A stretch of 64,000 bases of DNA. Source: Comamonadaceae bacterium (lineage in GTDB: Bacteria > Pseudomonadota > Gammaproteobacteria > Burkholderiales > Burkholderiaceae). The translations under genes were made by a program, and so were the position numbers. The DNA is taken from the NCBI GenBank assembly GCA_947374535.1, contig CANCCJ010000005.1, positions 13,739 to 77,738 of the forward strand. The letters run 5' to 3'. This document shows positions 45,454-52,690 of this stretch, one piece after another (within the stretch, counting starts at the first letter, position 1; every line of letters begins with the position of its first letter). The notes beneath the pieces were generated by a model that saw only the letters and a program-made list of their open reading frames with translations, made no database searches and had not been told where the DNA came from.

Positions 45454-46557
45454 TTACCGGATGAGGCGGGCCAATATCCGTAAATCAGTGCCTATTTGTG
45501 TCACTTCGTGAAACGCGAGGGCTTTTGCATCGTCCAAACGCGTGAAAGGGCCTAAATTTGTCATGCCTCGACCTTGGCCCATCAGTTTGGGCGCAAGGTA
45601 GGTGAGCAACTCATCCACCAAACCGGCGCGCAGCAACGAGCCATTCAGTTTGTGGCCTGCTTCCACGTGCACTTCGTTGATTTGTCTGTCGCCTAAGTCT
45701 TTCAGCATGGCGGCTAGATCGACCTTGCCACTGTCGTTGGGCAGGCAAATGACCTGTGCGCCTTTGGCTTCTAAGAGCGCTCGGCGTTCTGCATGGTCCA
45801 TGGCGCAGTAAATCCAAACTGGGCGTTGGGGGGCAAACAGTTTGGCGGTGACGGGGGTTTCGAGTTGGCTGTCCATGATCACCAGTGTGGGCTGGCGAGG
45901 GGTGGGTACGGCGCGCACGTCAAGTTGTGGGTTGTCGGCGATCACAGTGCCAATGCCGGTAAGCACGGCGCAAGCGCGTGCGCGCCAAGCGTGGCCGTCC
46001 TCGCGGGCGGGCGCGGAGGTGATCCACTGGCTCGCACCGTTTTCTAAGGCGGTTTGGCCGTCAAGCGAAGCAGCGATTTTCATGCGAACCCATGGCGTGC
46101 CGTGCCGCATGCGTTTGAAAAACCCGATGTTGAGTTCGTGCGCCTCTGCGCCTAGCAAACCCACATCCACTTGCACACCCGCAGCGCGTAAGCGTGCAAT
46201 GCCTTGGCCACTGACCAAAGGATTGGGATCGCCTTCGGCCACCACCACGCGTCCAATGCCTGCTTGCACAAGGGCATCGCAGCAAGGGCCGGTGCGTCCT
46301 TGGTGGCTGCAGGGTTCTAGCGTCACATAAGCCGTGGCGCCTTTGACATCGTTGTTCTTGGCTTGCGCGTCACGCAAGGCCATGACTTCGGCGTGTGCTT
46401 CGCCTGCGCGTTGGGTGTGGCCGCTGCCCAGCACTTGGTTGTGTGTGTCCACGATGACGCAGCCTACGCGGGGATTGGGCGAGGTTAAAAACAAGGCCTC
46501 ACGCGCTAGGTTCAAGGCGTGCGTCATGTGGGCTGTGTCGTGCGCGGAAAAAGTCAT
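45454..46557 (-). CDS. ribD: bifunctional riboflavin deaminase/reductase RibD
   Basis: A 367-residue enzyme. The deaminase domain (1-145) shows MTHALNLAREALFLTSPNPRVGCVIV, the zinc motif GEAHAEVMAL and VTLEPCSHQGRTGPCCDAL. The reductase domain (150-367) has PWVRMKIAASLDGQTAL, GIGTVIADNPQLDVR and EVHVEAGHKLNGSLL. It carries out the two steps after GTP ring opening. I chose the ATG at 46557 (MTFSAHDTAHMTHAL), since the upstream extension overlaps the pilin gene. No FMN riboswitch is seen in the 23-bp gap upstream. Confidence 0.95.
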   Translation of the reverse strand: MTFSAHDTAHMTHALNLAREALFLTSPNPRVGCVIVDTHNQVLGSGHTQRAGEAHAEVMALRDAQAKNNDVKGATAYVTLEPCSHQGRTGPCCDALVQAGIGRVVVAEGDPNPLVSGQGIARLRAAGVQVDVGLLGAEAHELNIGFFKRMRHGTPWVRMKIAASLDGQTALENGASQWITSAPAREDGHAWRARACAVLTGIGTVIADNPQLDVRAVPTPRQPTLVIMDSQLETPVTAKLFAPQRPVWIYCAMDHAERRALLEAKGAQVICLPNDSGKVDLAAMLKDLGDRQINEVHVEAGHKLNGSLLRAGLVDELLTYLAPKLMGQGRGMTNLGPFTRLDDAKALAFHEVTQIGTDLRILARLIR

Positions 46558-46580
46558 GGCGCAATTATGTCTGGCTAGGC

Positions 46581-47015
46581 TTATCTGCTCCAGCACTGCG
46601 CGGCCGTTTGGCTGGCACCTTGAACGTTGCGCAGACCTAGGTGGTTCAACGTCAAGGTGCCGCAGGCGTCCGCTGTTTGGGCGCCCAAAGGCGTGGCACT
46701 AAGGGTAAAGCTTTGCGCTGCGCTGGTGACGCTCATTTTGTAGCGTTGACCGTCGATTTGTAGCACGCTGGCGGGTACATCACTCGTGGCAGGGTAGACC
46801 CCGTTGGCGCTGGCCGCACGTTCAAACCAATGTGCGGCTTGCAGCAAGGATGCACGCGCTTGGGTGCGTTGACTGCGCAAAATCAAACTTTGGTAGCTGG
46901 GCCAAGCCATGCTGGTGAGCACGGCGATGCAGGCCAGCGCGATGATCAGTTCAAGAAGGGTGAAGCCCCTGATGTGATGCACTGCTGGATGTGTCTGTTG
47001 GTGTGTCAGTTTCAT
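46581..47015 (-). CDS. pilE: type IV pilin PilE-like protein
   Basis: A 144-residue type IV prepilin. The leader ends HHIRG and cleavage by PilD would leave FTLLELIIALACIAVLTSMAWPSYQ, with Glu5 present. Two C-terminal Cys (DACGTL and AAQCWSR) form the likely D-loop. It is a minor pilin of the PilE type in the fimT-pilV-pilW-pilX-pilE cluster. The ATG at 47015 gives a normal leader. Confidence 0.88.
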   Translation of the reverse strand: MKLTHQQTHPAVHHIRGFTLLELIIALACIAVLTSMAWPSYQSLILRSQRTQARASLLQAAHWFERAASANGVYPATSDVPASVLQIDGQRYKMSVTSAAQSFTLSATPLGAQTADACGTLTLNHLGLRNVQGASQTAAQCWSR

Positions 47016-47022
47016 GGGGGGC

Positions 47023-47655
47023 CTAGTCGTGCAGCACATGCCAGCTTTGCCAATGGCCGGTCGTGGATGTGGAAGTGTTGCGAGTCCAAATGGCTTGCAG
47101 CACAGTGCTGCTGCCTGGCATCACGCCATGGGCGAGTGTCGTGATGCGGTAGACAAAGTTGTTGGAGCTGGCTTGCGGAAACACTTCGACCCAATACCAA
47201 GCGGTGTTTGCGCCATCGGGTGTGTCGGCTGCGCTGACGGTCATGGCTGTGGTGGTTTGTGTTTTCCAGTAACTGGCTTTGGTGGCAAGGGCCTCTAGTG
47301 CATTGGGTGTGCAAATGCCTGTGCTGCAGGTGACTGCGCTGAGGCGTTGATGTAACTCGTCGTATTCGGCCATCGTGATTGGAAAGAACGCATGCGTTTG
47401 CGTGGCATTGCCTGCAGTGTGGCGTAAGTTGGGTGCGACTTCGCCGGTGTTGTGGGGGGGATTGACTGACCCCACGATGTCGGAGACAGCGAGGGGCAAC
47501 ACGGCCTCGGCTTTTTGTTGCGTGCGAAGCTGGTCCGCTTCCGCGTTCAATAGCAGGTCGTTCACCCACAAGTTGCGACAGGCTAGGAGCGTGGCAATGC
47601 TGGCGAGGGCGAGCATGACCAACAAAGTGGGCAAAGCAAATCCGTTGCGGTGCAC
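47023..47655 (-). CDS. pilX: minor pilin PilX-like protein
   Basis: A 210-residue prepilin-like protein starting at the GTG at 47655 (MHRNGFALPTLLVMLALASIATLLACRNLW). The likely cleavage is after Gly5, leaving FALPT, so position 5 is Thr instead of the usual Glu. This is known for tip pilins of the PilX/GspK type. The mature part has a Cys pair CSTGIC typical of PilX-like globular domains. It is 8 nt after pilW and 7 nt before pilE; the reading frame is open further upstream but overlaps pilW. Confidence 0.75.
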   Translation of the reverse strand: MHRNGFALPTLLVMLALASIATLLACRNLWVNDLLLNAEADQLRTQQKAEAVLPLAVSDIVGSVNPPHNTGEVAPNLRHTAGNATQTHAFFPITMAEYDELHQRLSAVTCSTGICTPNALEALATKASYWKTQTTTAMTVSAADTPDGANTAWYWVEVFPQASSNNFVYRITTLAHGVMPGSSTVLQAIWTRNTSTSTTGHWQSWHVLHD

Positions 47656-47663
47656 ACGGCGTG

Positions 47664-48431
47664 TCAGGGCATCACCCCATCGCGGTTGCGCAAGGTCATG
47701 ACGCGTTTGAATGTGCGTCGCACGCGGCCGTCTGCCACGAGTGCTTCGCCTTGGCAACCAGTGTGGTTTGGGTTGGGTTTTGTGTTGTTGACCGTGTTGA
47801 TGCTCATCACGCGCACGCACATCTCAATGGCCAAGACCTGCGACATGGTGGTCACTTGGTCCGCCGTTTTCCATTGGATGGTTTGCGTGTTTGGGCTAGC
47901 CTCGGCATAGCGCAGCTGAAAGTCTTCCACACCTTCGGCTAAGGCTTGGTAGGTGCTGTTGTTCAGGTTCAGATCTTTGCAGCTCAGCTCTTTGTTGGTG
48001 TTGAGCTTGTAGTCGTTGCGCACCGTTGCCTGTGTGCCGCCTGTGTTGCCTTGGCAGTCGACGCCCTCTAGTGCGTGCCAATGACCCAACGTCAGGCTTT
48101 CGACATATTTGGTGCCGTTGATGCCTGAGAGCGCGGGTTGTCCCGTTTCTTCGCTGCTTGAAACTTCAACATTGATGCGCCTCTCGTTGCTGGTGACGGG
48201 TTTGAGATATGCCCCGCCAGCCATTTGCACTTGCTCACGAATGTTGCGCAAGGCGATGCGTGCGTTGGCGTGTACGGCATCGGCGGCGGCCATGGCGGTC
48301 CACGTTTGTTTGCTCGTACCGTAGACCGCTGTGGCTGCGGCGATCACCAGCAAGCCCAGCGCCATGCCAATGAGTAGCTCGGGCAAGGTGTGGCCGCGTT
48401 GCGACTGCTTGGGGACGTGACGTCGGCTCAT
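47664..48431 (-). CDS. pilW: type IV pilus minor pilin PilW
   Basis: A 255-residue prepilin of the PilW family. SQRG precedes the cleaved HTLPELLIGMALGLLVIAAATAVYGTSKQTW, with Glu at position 5 (HTLPE). An NARIALRNIREQVQMAGG stretch follows, as in PilW/GspJ. Cys residues at CQG and CKD may pair. It overlaps pilV by 4 nt. It is needed with PilV, PilX and FimT to prime pilus assembly in related systems. Confidence 0.87.
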   Translation of the reverse strand: MSRRHVPKQSQRGHTLPELLIGMALGLLVIAAATAVYGTSKQTWTAMAAADAVHANARIALRNIREQVQMAGGAYLKPVTSNERRINVEVSSSEETGQPALSGINGTKYVESLTLGHWHALEGVDCQGNTGGTQATVRNDYKLNTNKELSCKDLNLNNSTYQALAEGVEDFQLRYAEASPNTQTIQWKTADQVTTMSQVLAIEMCVRVMSINTVNNTKPNPNHTGCQGEALVADGRVRRTFKRVMTLRNRDGVMP

Positions 48432-48928
48432 CGATCGGGCCTAAAGAACAAACGCCAGCAGCTCATGTGTGCAGGGCAGGGCGGTGCGCCTGAGGTGGTG
48501 TCGGTGCGGTAGGTTTCATTGGCGTCTCGCCAAGCGATGATGATGCCCCACCAGTCGGGTATATCGGTCAAGGTGAACACGGTGGCATCACCTTCGATGA
48601 GTTGCGTTTGCAAGGCTTGTTGAAGTTGCTGCAGGTCCCACGCTGCGAGGTCTTGGCGCGAACAAGCGGTTGCCGTGCAATCCAGTGCGGCAGTGGTGGT
48701 GGTGCCCCAAGCTTTGGCATACATCGCGCGTTGAGGTGCGTTCAAACGCATGCGCTCTGCCAAATCGTCGGCGATACCTGTGGCTACCGAGCGCATGAGT
48801 TGCTGGCGTTGCAACACCAAGGCCTGGTGGTGCATCCACAAAAGCCCCAACACGCCGAAAGACAAAACAACCCACGCCACAAGTGCTTCTAGCAGTGAGA
48901 TGCCAAGCTGGCGCTTCAGTTGCTGCAT
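48428..48928 (-). CDS. pilV: type IV pilus minor pilin PilV
   Basis: A 166-residue prepilin. KRQLG precedes ISLLEALVAWVVLSFGVLGLLWMHHQALV, giving Glu5 and the typical PilV 'GxxSLLEALVA..VLS.G.LGL' helix. Cys residues near 86, 93 and 155-162 (CPAHMSCW) suggest disulfides. It overlaps the fimT-type gene by 13 nt and pilW by 4 nt. Confidence 0.87.
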   Translation of the reverse strand: MQQLKRQLGISLLEALVAWVVLSFGVLGLLWMHHQALVLQRQQLMRSVATGIADDLAERMRLNAPQRAMYAKAWGTTTTAALDCTATACSRQDLAAWDLQQLQQALQTQLIEGDATVFTLTDIPDWWGIIIAWRDANETYRTDTTSGAPPCPAHMSCWRLFFRPDR

Positions 48929-49455
48929 GTTTCACCTGATTGCCAACGCAAACGGCTGGCGCTGTTCACACACAAGGTGTTGGCGATGTTCAGCGTGTTT
49001 TGCCGCGACTTGATGACCCAGCGGTCGCCGACTGTGCCTAAGTCACCGCGTTGGCTGATGTCGAGTGGCTCTGATTTGGTAAACGTCACTAGCAGCGGTG
49101 TTGGCAGTTGAGAGGATTGCAATACGCTCTGATTTACCTTTGCAACCAGTTGCCAGCCGCAGCTCCAGTCGTTGTCAGCGGGTGTTGCCCATGTGCAATC
49201 TCTCAGTCGTGACAGCTGTAAGGCCTCGCCACGTTGCAGGGCGCGCACGCGAGCTGTTTGTAAATCGTTCATCAGTTGGTCGCGAGCGGCTTCAACGCGG
49301 CTGCGTTCTTGCAGACGTTGCCAGCTGGGAATGGCTAACGACGTCATAACGCCAAGCAGGGCCAAACACACCAAGAGTTCAACGAGTGTGAACCCGCGTG
49401 ACGTTGGGACCTGTGAGAGGCGTCGATGAGGCGTAAAAAAACCTAGAGATTGCAT
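48916..49455 (-). CDS. fimT: GspH/FimT family pseudopilin
   Basis: A 179-residue prepilin with a longer leader (28 residues, SQVPTSRG) before FTLVELLVCLALLGVMTSLAIPSWQ and the Glu5. Then the GspH/FimT pattern EAARDQLMNDLQTARVRALQRGEALQLSR and a C-terminal Cys pair (TLCVNSASRLRWQSGETC). It heads the minor pilin operon. FimT-like proteins can bind DNA in natural transformation in some species, but that cannot be read from sequence here. Confidence 0.86.
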   Translation of the reverse strand: MQSLGFFTPHRRLSQVPTSRGFTLVELLVCLALLGVMTSLAIPSWQRLQERSRVEAARDQLMNDLQTARVRALQRGEALQLSRLRDCTWATPADNDWSCGWQLVAKVNQSVLQSSQLPTPLLVTFTKSEPLDISQRGDLGTVGDRWVIKSRQNTLNIANTLCVNSASRLRWQSGETCSN

Positions 49456-49508
49456 GGTGCAAATGCTAGGTTTTGAAGGGGCATCAGCGCATGGCTGAGA
49501 CTCGAAAA

Positions 49509-49958
49509 CTACTTACGAACTTCGTCCACCAAGCTCTTGAAGTCGTCAATGTCTTCGAAGCTGCGATACACGCTGGCAAAACGGATGTAGGCCACTTTGT
49601 CGAGTTTTTTGAGTTCACGCATGACGAGTTCACCGATGCGCGTAGACGGCACTTCGCGTTGGCCCAAGGCGAGGAGTTTTTCTTCGATGCGCTCAATGGC
49701 GTTGTCTACTTGCTCGGTACTGACGGGGCGCTTGCGCAAAGCGAGGCTCATGGATTCGAGGAGCTTGCTTCGCTTGTATTCGATGCGGCGACCGTCTTTT
49801 TTGACGATGTTGGGAAAGCTCACATCGGCGCGTTCGTAGGTGGTATAGCGCTTTTCACAAGCCCCGCATTGGCGACGGCGTCGAATGGAGTCACCGTCTT
49901 CGGACATGCGGGTCTCGACGACTTGGGTTTCTAGGTGGCCGCAGAAGGGACATTTCAT
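49509..49958 (-). CDS. nrdR: transcriptional regulator NrdR
   Basis: A 149-residue NrdR protein. The N-terminal zinc ribbon is [17 protein letters not shown] with the second Cys pair in [17 protein letters not shown]. The ATP-cone follows ([33 protein letters not shown]). It represses ribonucleotide reductase genes according to ATP/dATP. It is downstream of glyA, the common order, but a 390-bp region with two hairpins separates them. Confidence 0.97.
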   Translation of the reverse strand: MKCPFCGHLETQVVETRMSEDGDSIRRRRQCGACEKRYTTYERADVSFPNIVKKDGRRIEYKRSKLLESMSLALRKRPVSTEQVDNAIERIEEKLLALGQREVPSTRIGELVMRELKKLDKVAYIRFASVYRSFEDIDDFKSLVDEVRK

Positions 49959-49995
49959 TTTGTGCTCTCTCTTTTGCTATTTTGCTGGGCTCGCA

Positions 49996-50069
49996 GAGGG
50001 CATTTGGTATTGGCCGCTTCCTCATGCTGGAGTACCAGAAATCGTCAGCGGCCAATACCAAACACCCTC
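49996..50069. repeat. hairpin element A of a conserved-loop pair
   Basis: Left arm GAGGG + TTTGGTATTGGCCGCT (49996-50000, 50003-50018) pairs with AGCGGCCAATACCAAA + CCCTC (50047-50062, 50065-50069): 16 perfect base pairs, a 2x2 mismatch, then 5 more. The 28-nt loop (50019-50046), read on the minus strand, contains GATTTCTGGTACTCCAGCAT, nearly identical to the loop of element B. The loop itself has a small inner dyad CTGG...CCAG. Confidence 0.85.
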
Positions 50070-50171
50070 AGTCTGCGTCCGCACTTTGCTTCGCTCGCGC
50101 ATTTCACTCGTGCCAGTAGTTCAGCCGAAGTTGCAACACAACGAGCGAACCATTTCTAACCTCAAACAGCG

Positions 50172-50239
50172 CGGGATATAGGCACGGCGGGTGATGATTT
50201 CTGTACCCAGCATGAAGAACCCGCCGTGCCTACATCCCG
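50172..50239. repeat. hairpin element B of a conserved-loop pair
   Basis: Left arm CGGGAT + TAGGCACGGCGGGT (50172-50177, 50179-50192) pairs with ACCCGCCGTGCCTA + ATCCCG (50219-50232, 50234-50239): 14 perfect pairs, one mismatch, then 6 pairs. The 26-nt loop (50193-50218) contains GATTTCTGTACCCAGCAT on the plus strand. Compared with the loop of element A, inverted, 24 of 26 positions are identical with two 1-nt indels, while the stems are unrelated. Confidence 0.85.
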
Positions 50240-50307
50240 TGCCCTCTCCGGCGTGAACTCTTCACGAACGAAAAACCTTCACTAGCAAAACAAAACGAAG
50301 ACAAACT

Positions 50308-50339
50308 AAAAACCCCCGACACAAAGTGAACGGGGGTTT
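50308..50339 (-). terminator. rho-independent terminator of glyA
   Basis: On the minus strand AAACCCCCG and CGGGGGTTT pair around a 12-nt loop and are followed by a run of T (complement of AAAAA at 50308-50312). It ends 8 nt after the glyA stop, so read-through to nrdR would be limited. Confidence 0.85.
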
Positions 50340-50347
50340 GAAAGAAG

Positions 50348-51592
50348 TTACTTGTAAACAGGAAACTTAGCAGTCAGCGCGTGCACCTTGGCTCGCACCG
50401 CTGCGATGTTCGCTTCGTCGTGAGGGTTGTCCAACACGTCAGCAATCAAGTTCGCTGTGATGCGGGCTTCTTCGTCTTTGAAACCACGGGTGGTCATGGC
50501 CGGTGTACCAATACGCACGCCGCTGGTGACGAATGGTTTTTCTGGGTCGTTCGGAATGGCATTCTTGTTGATCGTCATGTGGGCAGCGCCCAATGCAGCT
50601 TCGGCTTCTTTGCCGGTGATCTTCTTCGAGCGCAGGTCCACCAACATCACGTGGCTTTGTGTGCCGCCGCTGACGATGCGCAGGCCGCGTGCGGTGAGTG
50701 TTTCAGCCACGATCTTGGCGTTCTTCACCACTTGAGCTTGGTAGTCTTTGAACTCAGGCTGCAAGGCCTCTTTGAAAGCCACAGCCTTGGCGGCGATGAC
50801 GTGCATCAAGGGGCCGCCTTGCAGGCCTGGGAAGATGGCGCTGTTGATTGCTTTTTCGTGCTCGGCCTTCATCAAGATGATGCCGCCGCGTGGGCCGCGC
50901 AAGCTCTTGTGTGTGGTGGAGGTCACCACGTCAGCGTGAGGCACGGGGTTGGGGTATTGACCCGCGGCGATCAAGCCAGCGTAGTGGGCCATGTCGACCA
51001 TGAAGATTGCGCCAACTTCCTTAGCGATCTTGGCAAAGCGTTCCCAGTCGATGTGCAAGCTGTAGGCAGAAGCGCCGGCCACGATCAGCTTGGGTTTGTG
51101 TTCGCGAGCTTTGGCTTCCATCGCTTCATAGTCGATGGCTTCTTTGGCGTCCAAGCCGTAAGAAACGGCGTTGAACCATTTGCCAGACATGTTCAGCGCC
51201 ATGCCGTGGGTCAAGTGACCACCTTCAGCCAAGCTCATGCCCATGATGGTGTCGCCTGGTTTCAAGAAAGCGAGAAACACGGCTTCGTTGGCCGACGCAC
51301 CGCAATGCGGTTGCACGTTGGCGGCTTCAGCGCCGAAGATTTGTTTGATGCGGTCGATGGCCAATTGCTCAGCCACGTCCACGTTTTCGCAGCCACCGTA
51401 GTAGCGTTTGCCTGGGTAGCCTTCGGCGTATTTGTTGGTCAGTTGCGAGCCTTGGGCTTGCATGACGGCGGGCGAGGCGTAGTTTTCGCTGGCGATCAGC
51501 TCAATGTGGTGCTCTTGGCGGGCGTTCTCAGCTTGAATGGCTGCCCAAATTTCGGGGTCGGTTTGTTCGATCAAGATGTTGCGGTTGTACAT
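50348..51592 (-). CDS. glyA: serine hydroxymethyltransferase
   Basis: A 414-residue PLP enzyme converting serine and tetrahydrofolate to glycine and methylene-THF. It shows [51 protein letters not shown] with the PLP Lys in TTHKSL, and [16 protein letters not shown]. The ATG at 51592 matches the conserved start ([19 protein letters not shown]); a 21-codon extension upstream is spurious and runs through the riboswitch terminator. A ZTP riboswitch precedes it. Confidence 0.98.
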   Translation of the reverse strand: MYNRNILIEQTDPEIWAAIQAENARQEHHIELIASENYASPAVMQAQGSQLTNKYAEGYPGKRYYGGCENVDVAEQLAIDRIKQIFGAEAANVQPHCGASANEAVFLAFLKPGDTIMGMSLAEGGHLTHGMALNMSGKWFNAVSYGLDAKEAIDYEAMEAKAREHKPKLIVAGASAYSLHIDWERFAKIAKEVGAIFMVDMAHYAGLIAAGQYPNPVPHADVVTSTTHKSLRGPRGGIILMKAEHEKAINSAIFPGLQGGPLMHVIAAKAVAFKEALQPEFKDYQAQVVKNAKIVAETLTARGLRIVSGGTQSHVMLVDLRSKKITGKEAEAALGAAHMTINKNAIPNDPEKPFVTSGVRIGTPAMTTRGFKDEEARITANLIADVLDNPHDEANIAAVRAKVHALTAKFPVYK

Positions 51593-51606
51593 ATTGGCAG
51601 TCCTAG

Positions 51607-51650
51607 AAAAAGGTGGTTTTGTGGCTGCCCAGGCGAACGGCAAAACACCT
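51607..51650 (-). terminator. terminator of the ZTP riboswitch (expression platform)
   Basis: On the minus strand AGGTGTTTT (complement of 51642-51650) can pair with AAAACCACCT (complement of 51611-51620), with one bulge, followed by TTTTT. Its loop includes the conserved 3' part of the ZTP aptamer, so ligand folding and terminator folding exclude each other. Ligand binding would allow glyA transcription. Confidence 0.75.
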
Positions 51651-51752
51651 CTCAATGAGAGAGGCTGCGCGCTTCCCAGTGGTCATACATCCACGTCAGC
51701 TGTGTGGGGCGGATACCTCACACGCCTATCGCCAGTCGCGCGCGAGTCAGAG
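51624..51752 (-). promoter_or_regulatory. ZTP riboswitch (pfl motif) upstream of glyA
   Basis: The minus-strand leader contains the pfl/ZTP consensus pieces in order: CGCGACTGGCG at the 5' side (near 51731-51741 complement), CGTGGATG and ACCACTGGGAAGCG in the middle, a variable hairpin (CCTCTCTCATTGAGAGG), and GCCGTTCGCCTGGGCA at the 3' side (51626-51641 complement). These sequences form the two conserved subdomains and pseudoknot that bind ZMP/ZTP, a signal of 10-formyl-THF shortage. Its location before glyA, a one-carbon gene, is typical. Confidence 0.92.
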
Positions 51753-51776
51753 TTTACCGCGCTTCACCCTGATCAC

Positions 51777-52613
51777 TTATTCCTCGCCATCCTTGCCGAA
51801 GGGAGTCAAACGCTGGGCTTTTTCCCACAGGCTCTCCAAACGCGCCGTGGCAGCCTCAGCCGCGGTGGAAGGCGGCGGCGTGATAGGGACTTTCACACCT
51901 TTGGCTACTTGTTGCAAACGGCTGTTCTCGGCCATGACTTTGCCTGCATAGCCTTGGTCGTCTTTCATGTTGCCGGCACCCACATAGAGCTTGAGGCCGC
52001 CTTCTAGGCTGCCGCCACGGCTGATGCACTCTTTCAGCACATTCACCCCCACGCGCACGTTGGCTACGGGGTCAAAGGCAGCCAATGAGCCGCCAAACCC
52101 TTGGTACTTTTGTTCGTGGACCTTGGTCATGACTTGCATCAGGCCTTGGGCGCCTACATTGCTTTGTGCGAAGGGGTTGAAGCCCGATTCGACCGCCATG
52201 ACTGCCAAGATCAGTGTCGGCTCTATTTGGTTGCTGGGTCCCACGTCGTAGGCTTCTGCGACCAAGGCGCTCAATGGTTCGGGCGCCACGCGGTACTTTT
52301 TGCTGAGCCAATAAGCCAAATTGGCTTGTTGTTTGGGCAAGTCGCGAGGGTCGGTGGCAGTGGCGCGGTCGACCGCATCGGCATCGGTGGCGATGCCTGT
52401 TTCGTCATACTGGCGCTCTTGTAACCAGCTGATGACCTTGGCTTCGGTCACCACACGCAGGTCGGGGCGCACGGTCAGGGCCACGACAAAAAAGAATATA
52501 GACAGACCCACCACGGCCAAGCCGTTATGTGAAATGGCAAAAAAGCCTTGGGCCACGTCGGCAGCAAAGGTGCGTAGACCTAGCTGTAATCGGGCGAGCA
52601 TGGGAATAGGCAT
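51777..52613 (-). CDS. membrane-anchored lytic transglycosylase (SLT domain)
   Basis: A 278-residue protein. One membrane helix lies near the N-terminus (HNGLAVVGLSIFFFVVALTV) with no lipobox. The SLT domain follows: LILAVMAVESGFNPFAQSNVGAQGLMQVMTKVHEQKY, in which ES carries the catalytic Glu and GLMQVM is the motif II, then GGSLAAFDPVANVRVGVNVLKE and KLYVGAGNMKDDQGYAGKV. It should cleave the glycan of peptidoglycan. The start is set at the ATG 52613 since an earlier TTG start (52640) is less likely; no clear RBS is seen. Confidence 0.88.
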   Translation of the reverse strand: MPIPMLARLQLGLRTFAADVAQGFFAISHNGLAVVGLSIFFFVVALTVRPDLRVVTEAKVISWLQERQYDETGIATDADAVDRATATDPRDLPKQQANLAYWLSKKYRVAPEPLSALVAEAYDVGPSNQIEPTLILAVMAVESGFNPFAQSNVGAQGLMQVMTKVHEQKYQGFGGSLAAFDPVANVRVGVNVLKECISRGGSLEGGLKLYVGAGNMKDDQGYAGKVMAENSRLQQVAKGVKVPITPPPSTAAEAATARLESLWEKAQRLTPFGKDGEE

Positions 52614-52690
52614 AAATTTATTAAATAGGAAGTAGGCCAAATTTTAAAGCCTCGGCGACAATCACCCATAAATTACTGTGAGCCCTACTT

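Larger units (their letters stand above)
49959..50347. other. intergenic region between nrdR and glyA
   Basis: Stretch of 389 bp with no credible gene. It contains two long hairpins (49996-50069 and 50172-50239) and the glyA terminator (50308-50339). The stretch between the hairpins (50070-50171) has no recognisable element. Confidence 0.8.

Noticed and set aside
49959..50347. Small frames within the hairpin region
   Set aside because: The region is explained by inverted repeats; no frame has a ribosome binding site or conserved sequence.
50381..51658. 425-codon plus frame
   Set aside because: Mirror of glyA codon usage on the opposite strand; no recognisable protein features.
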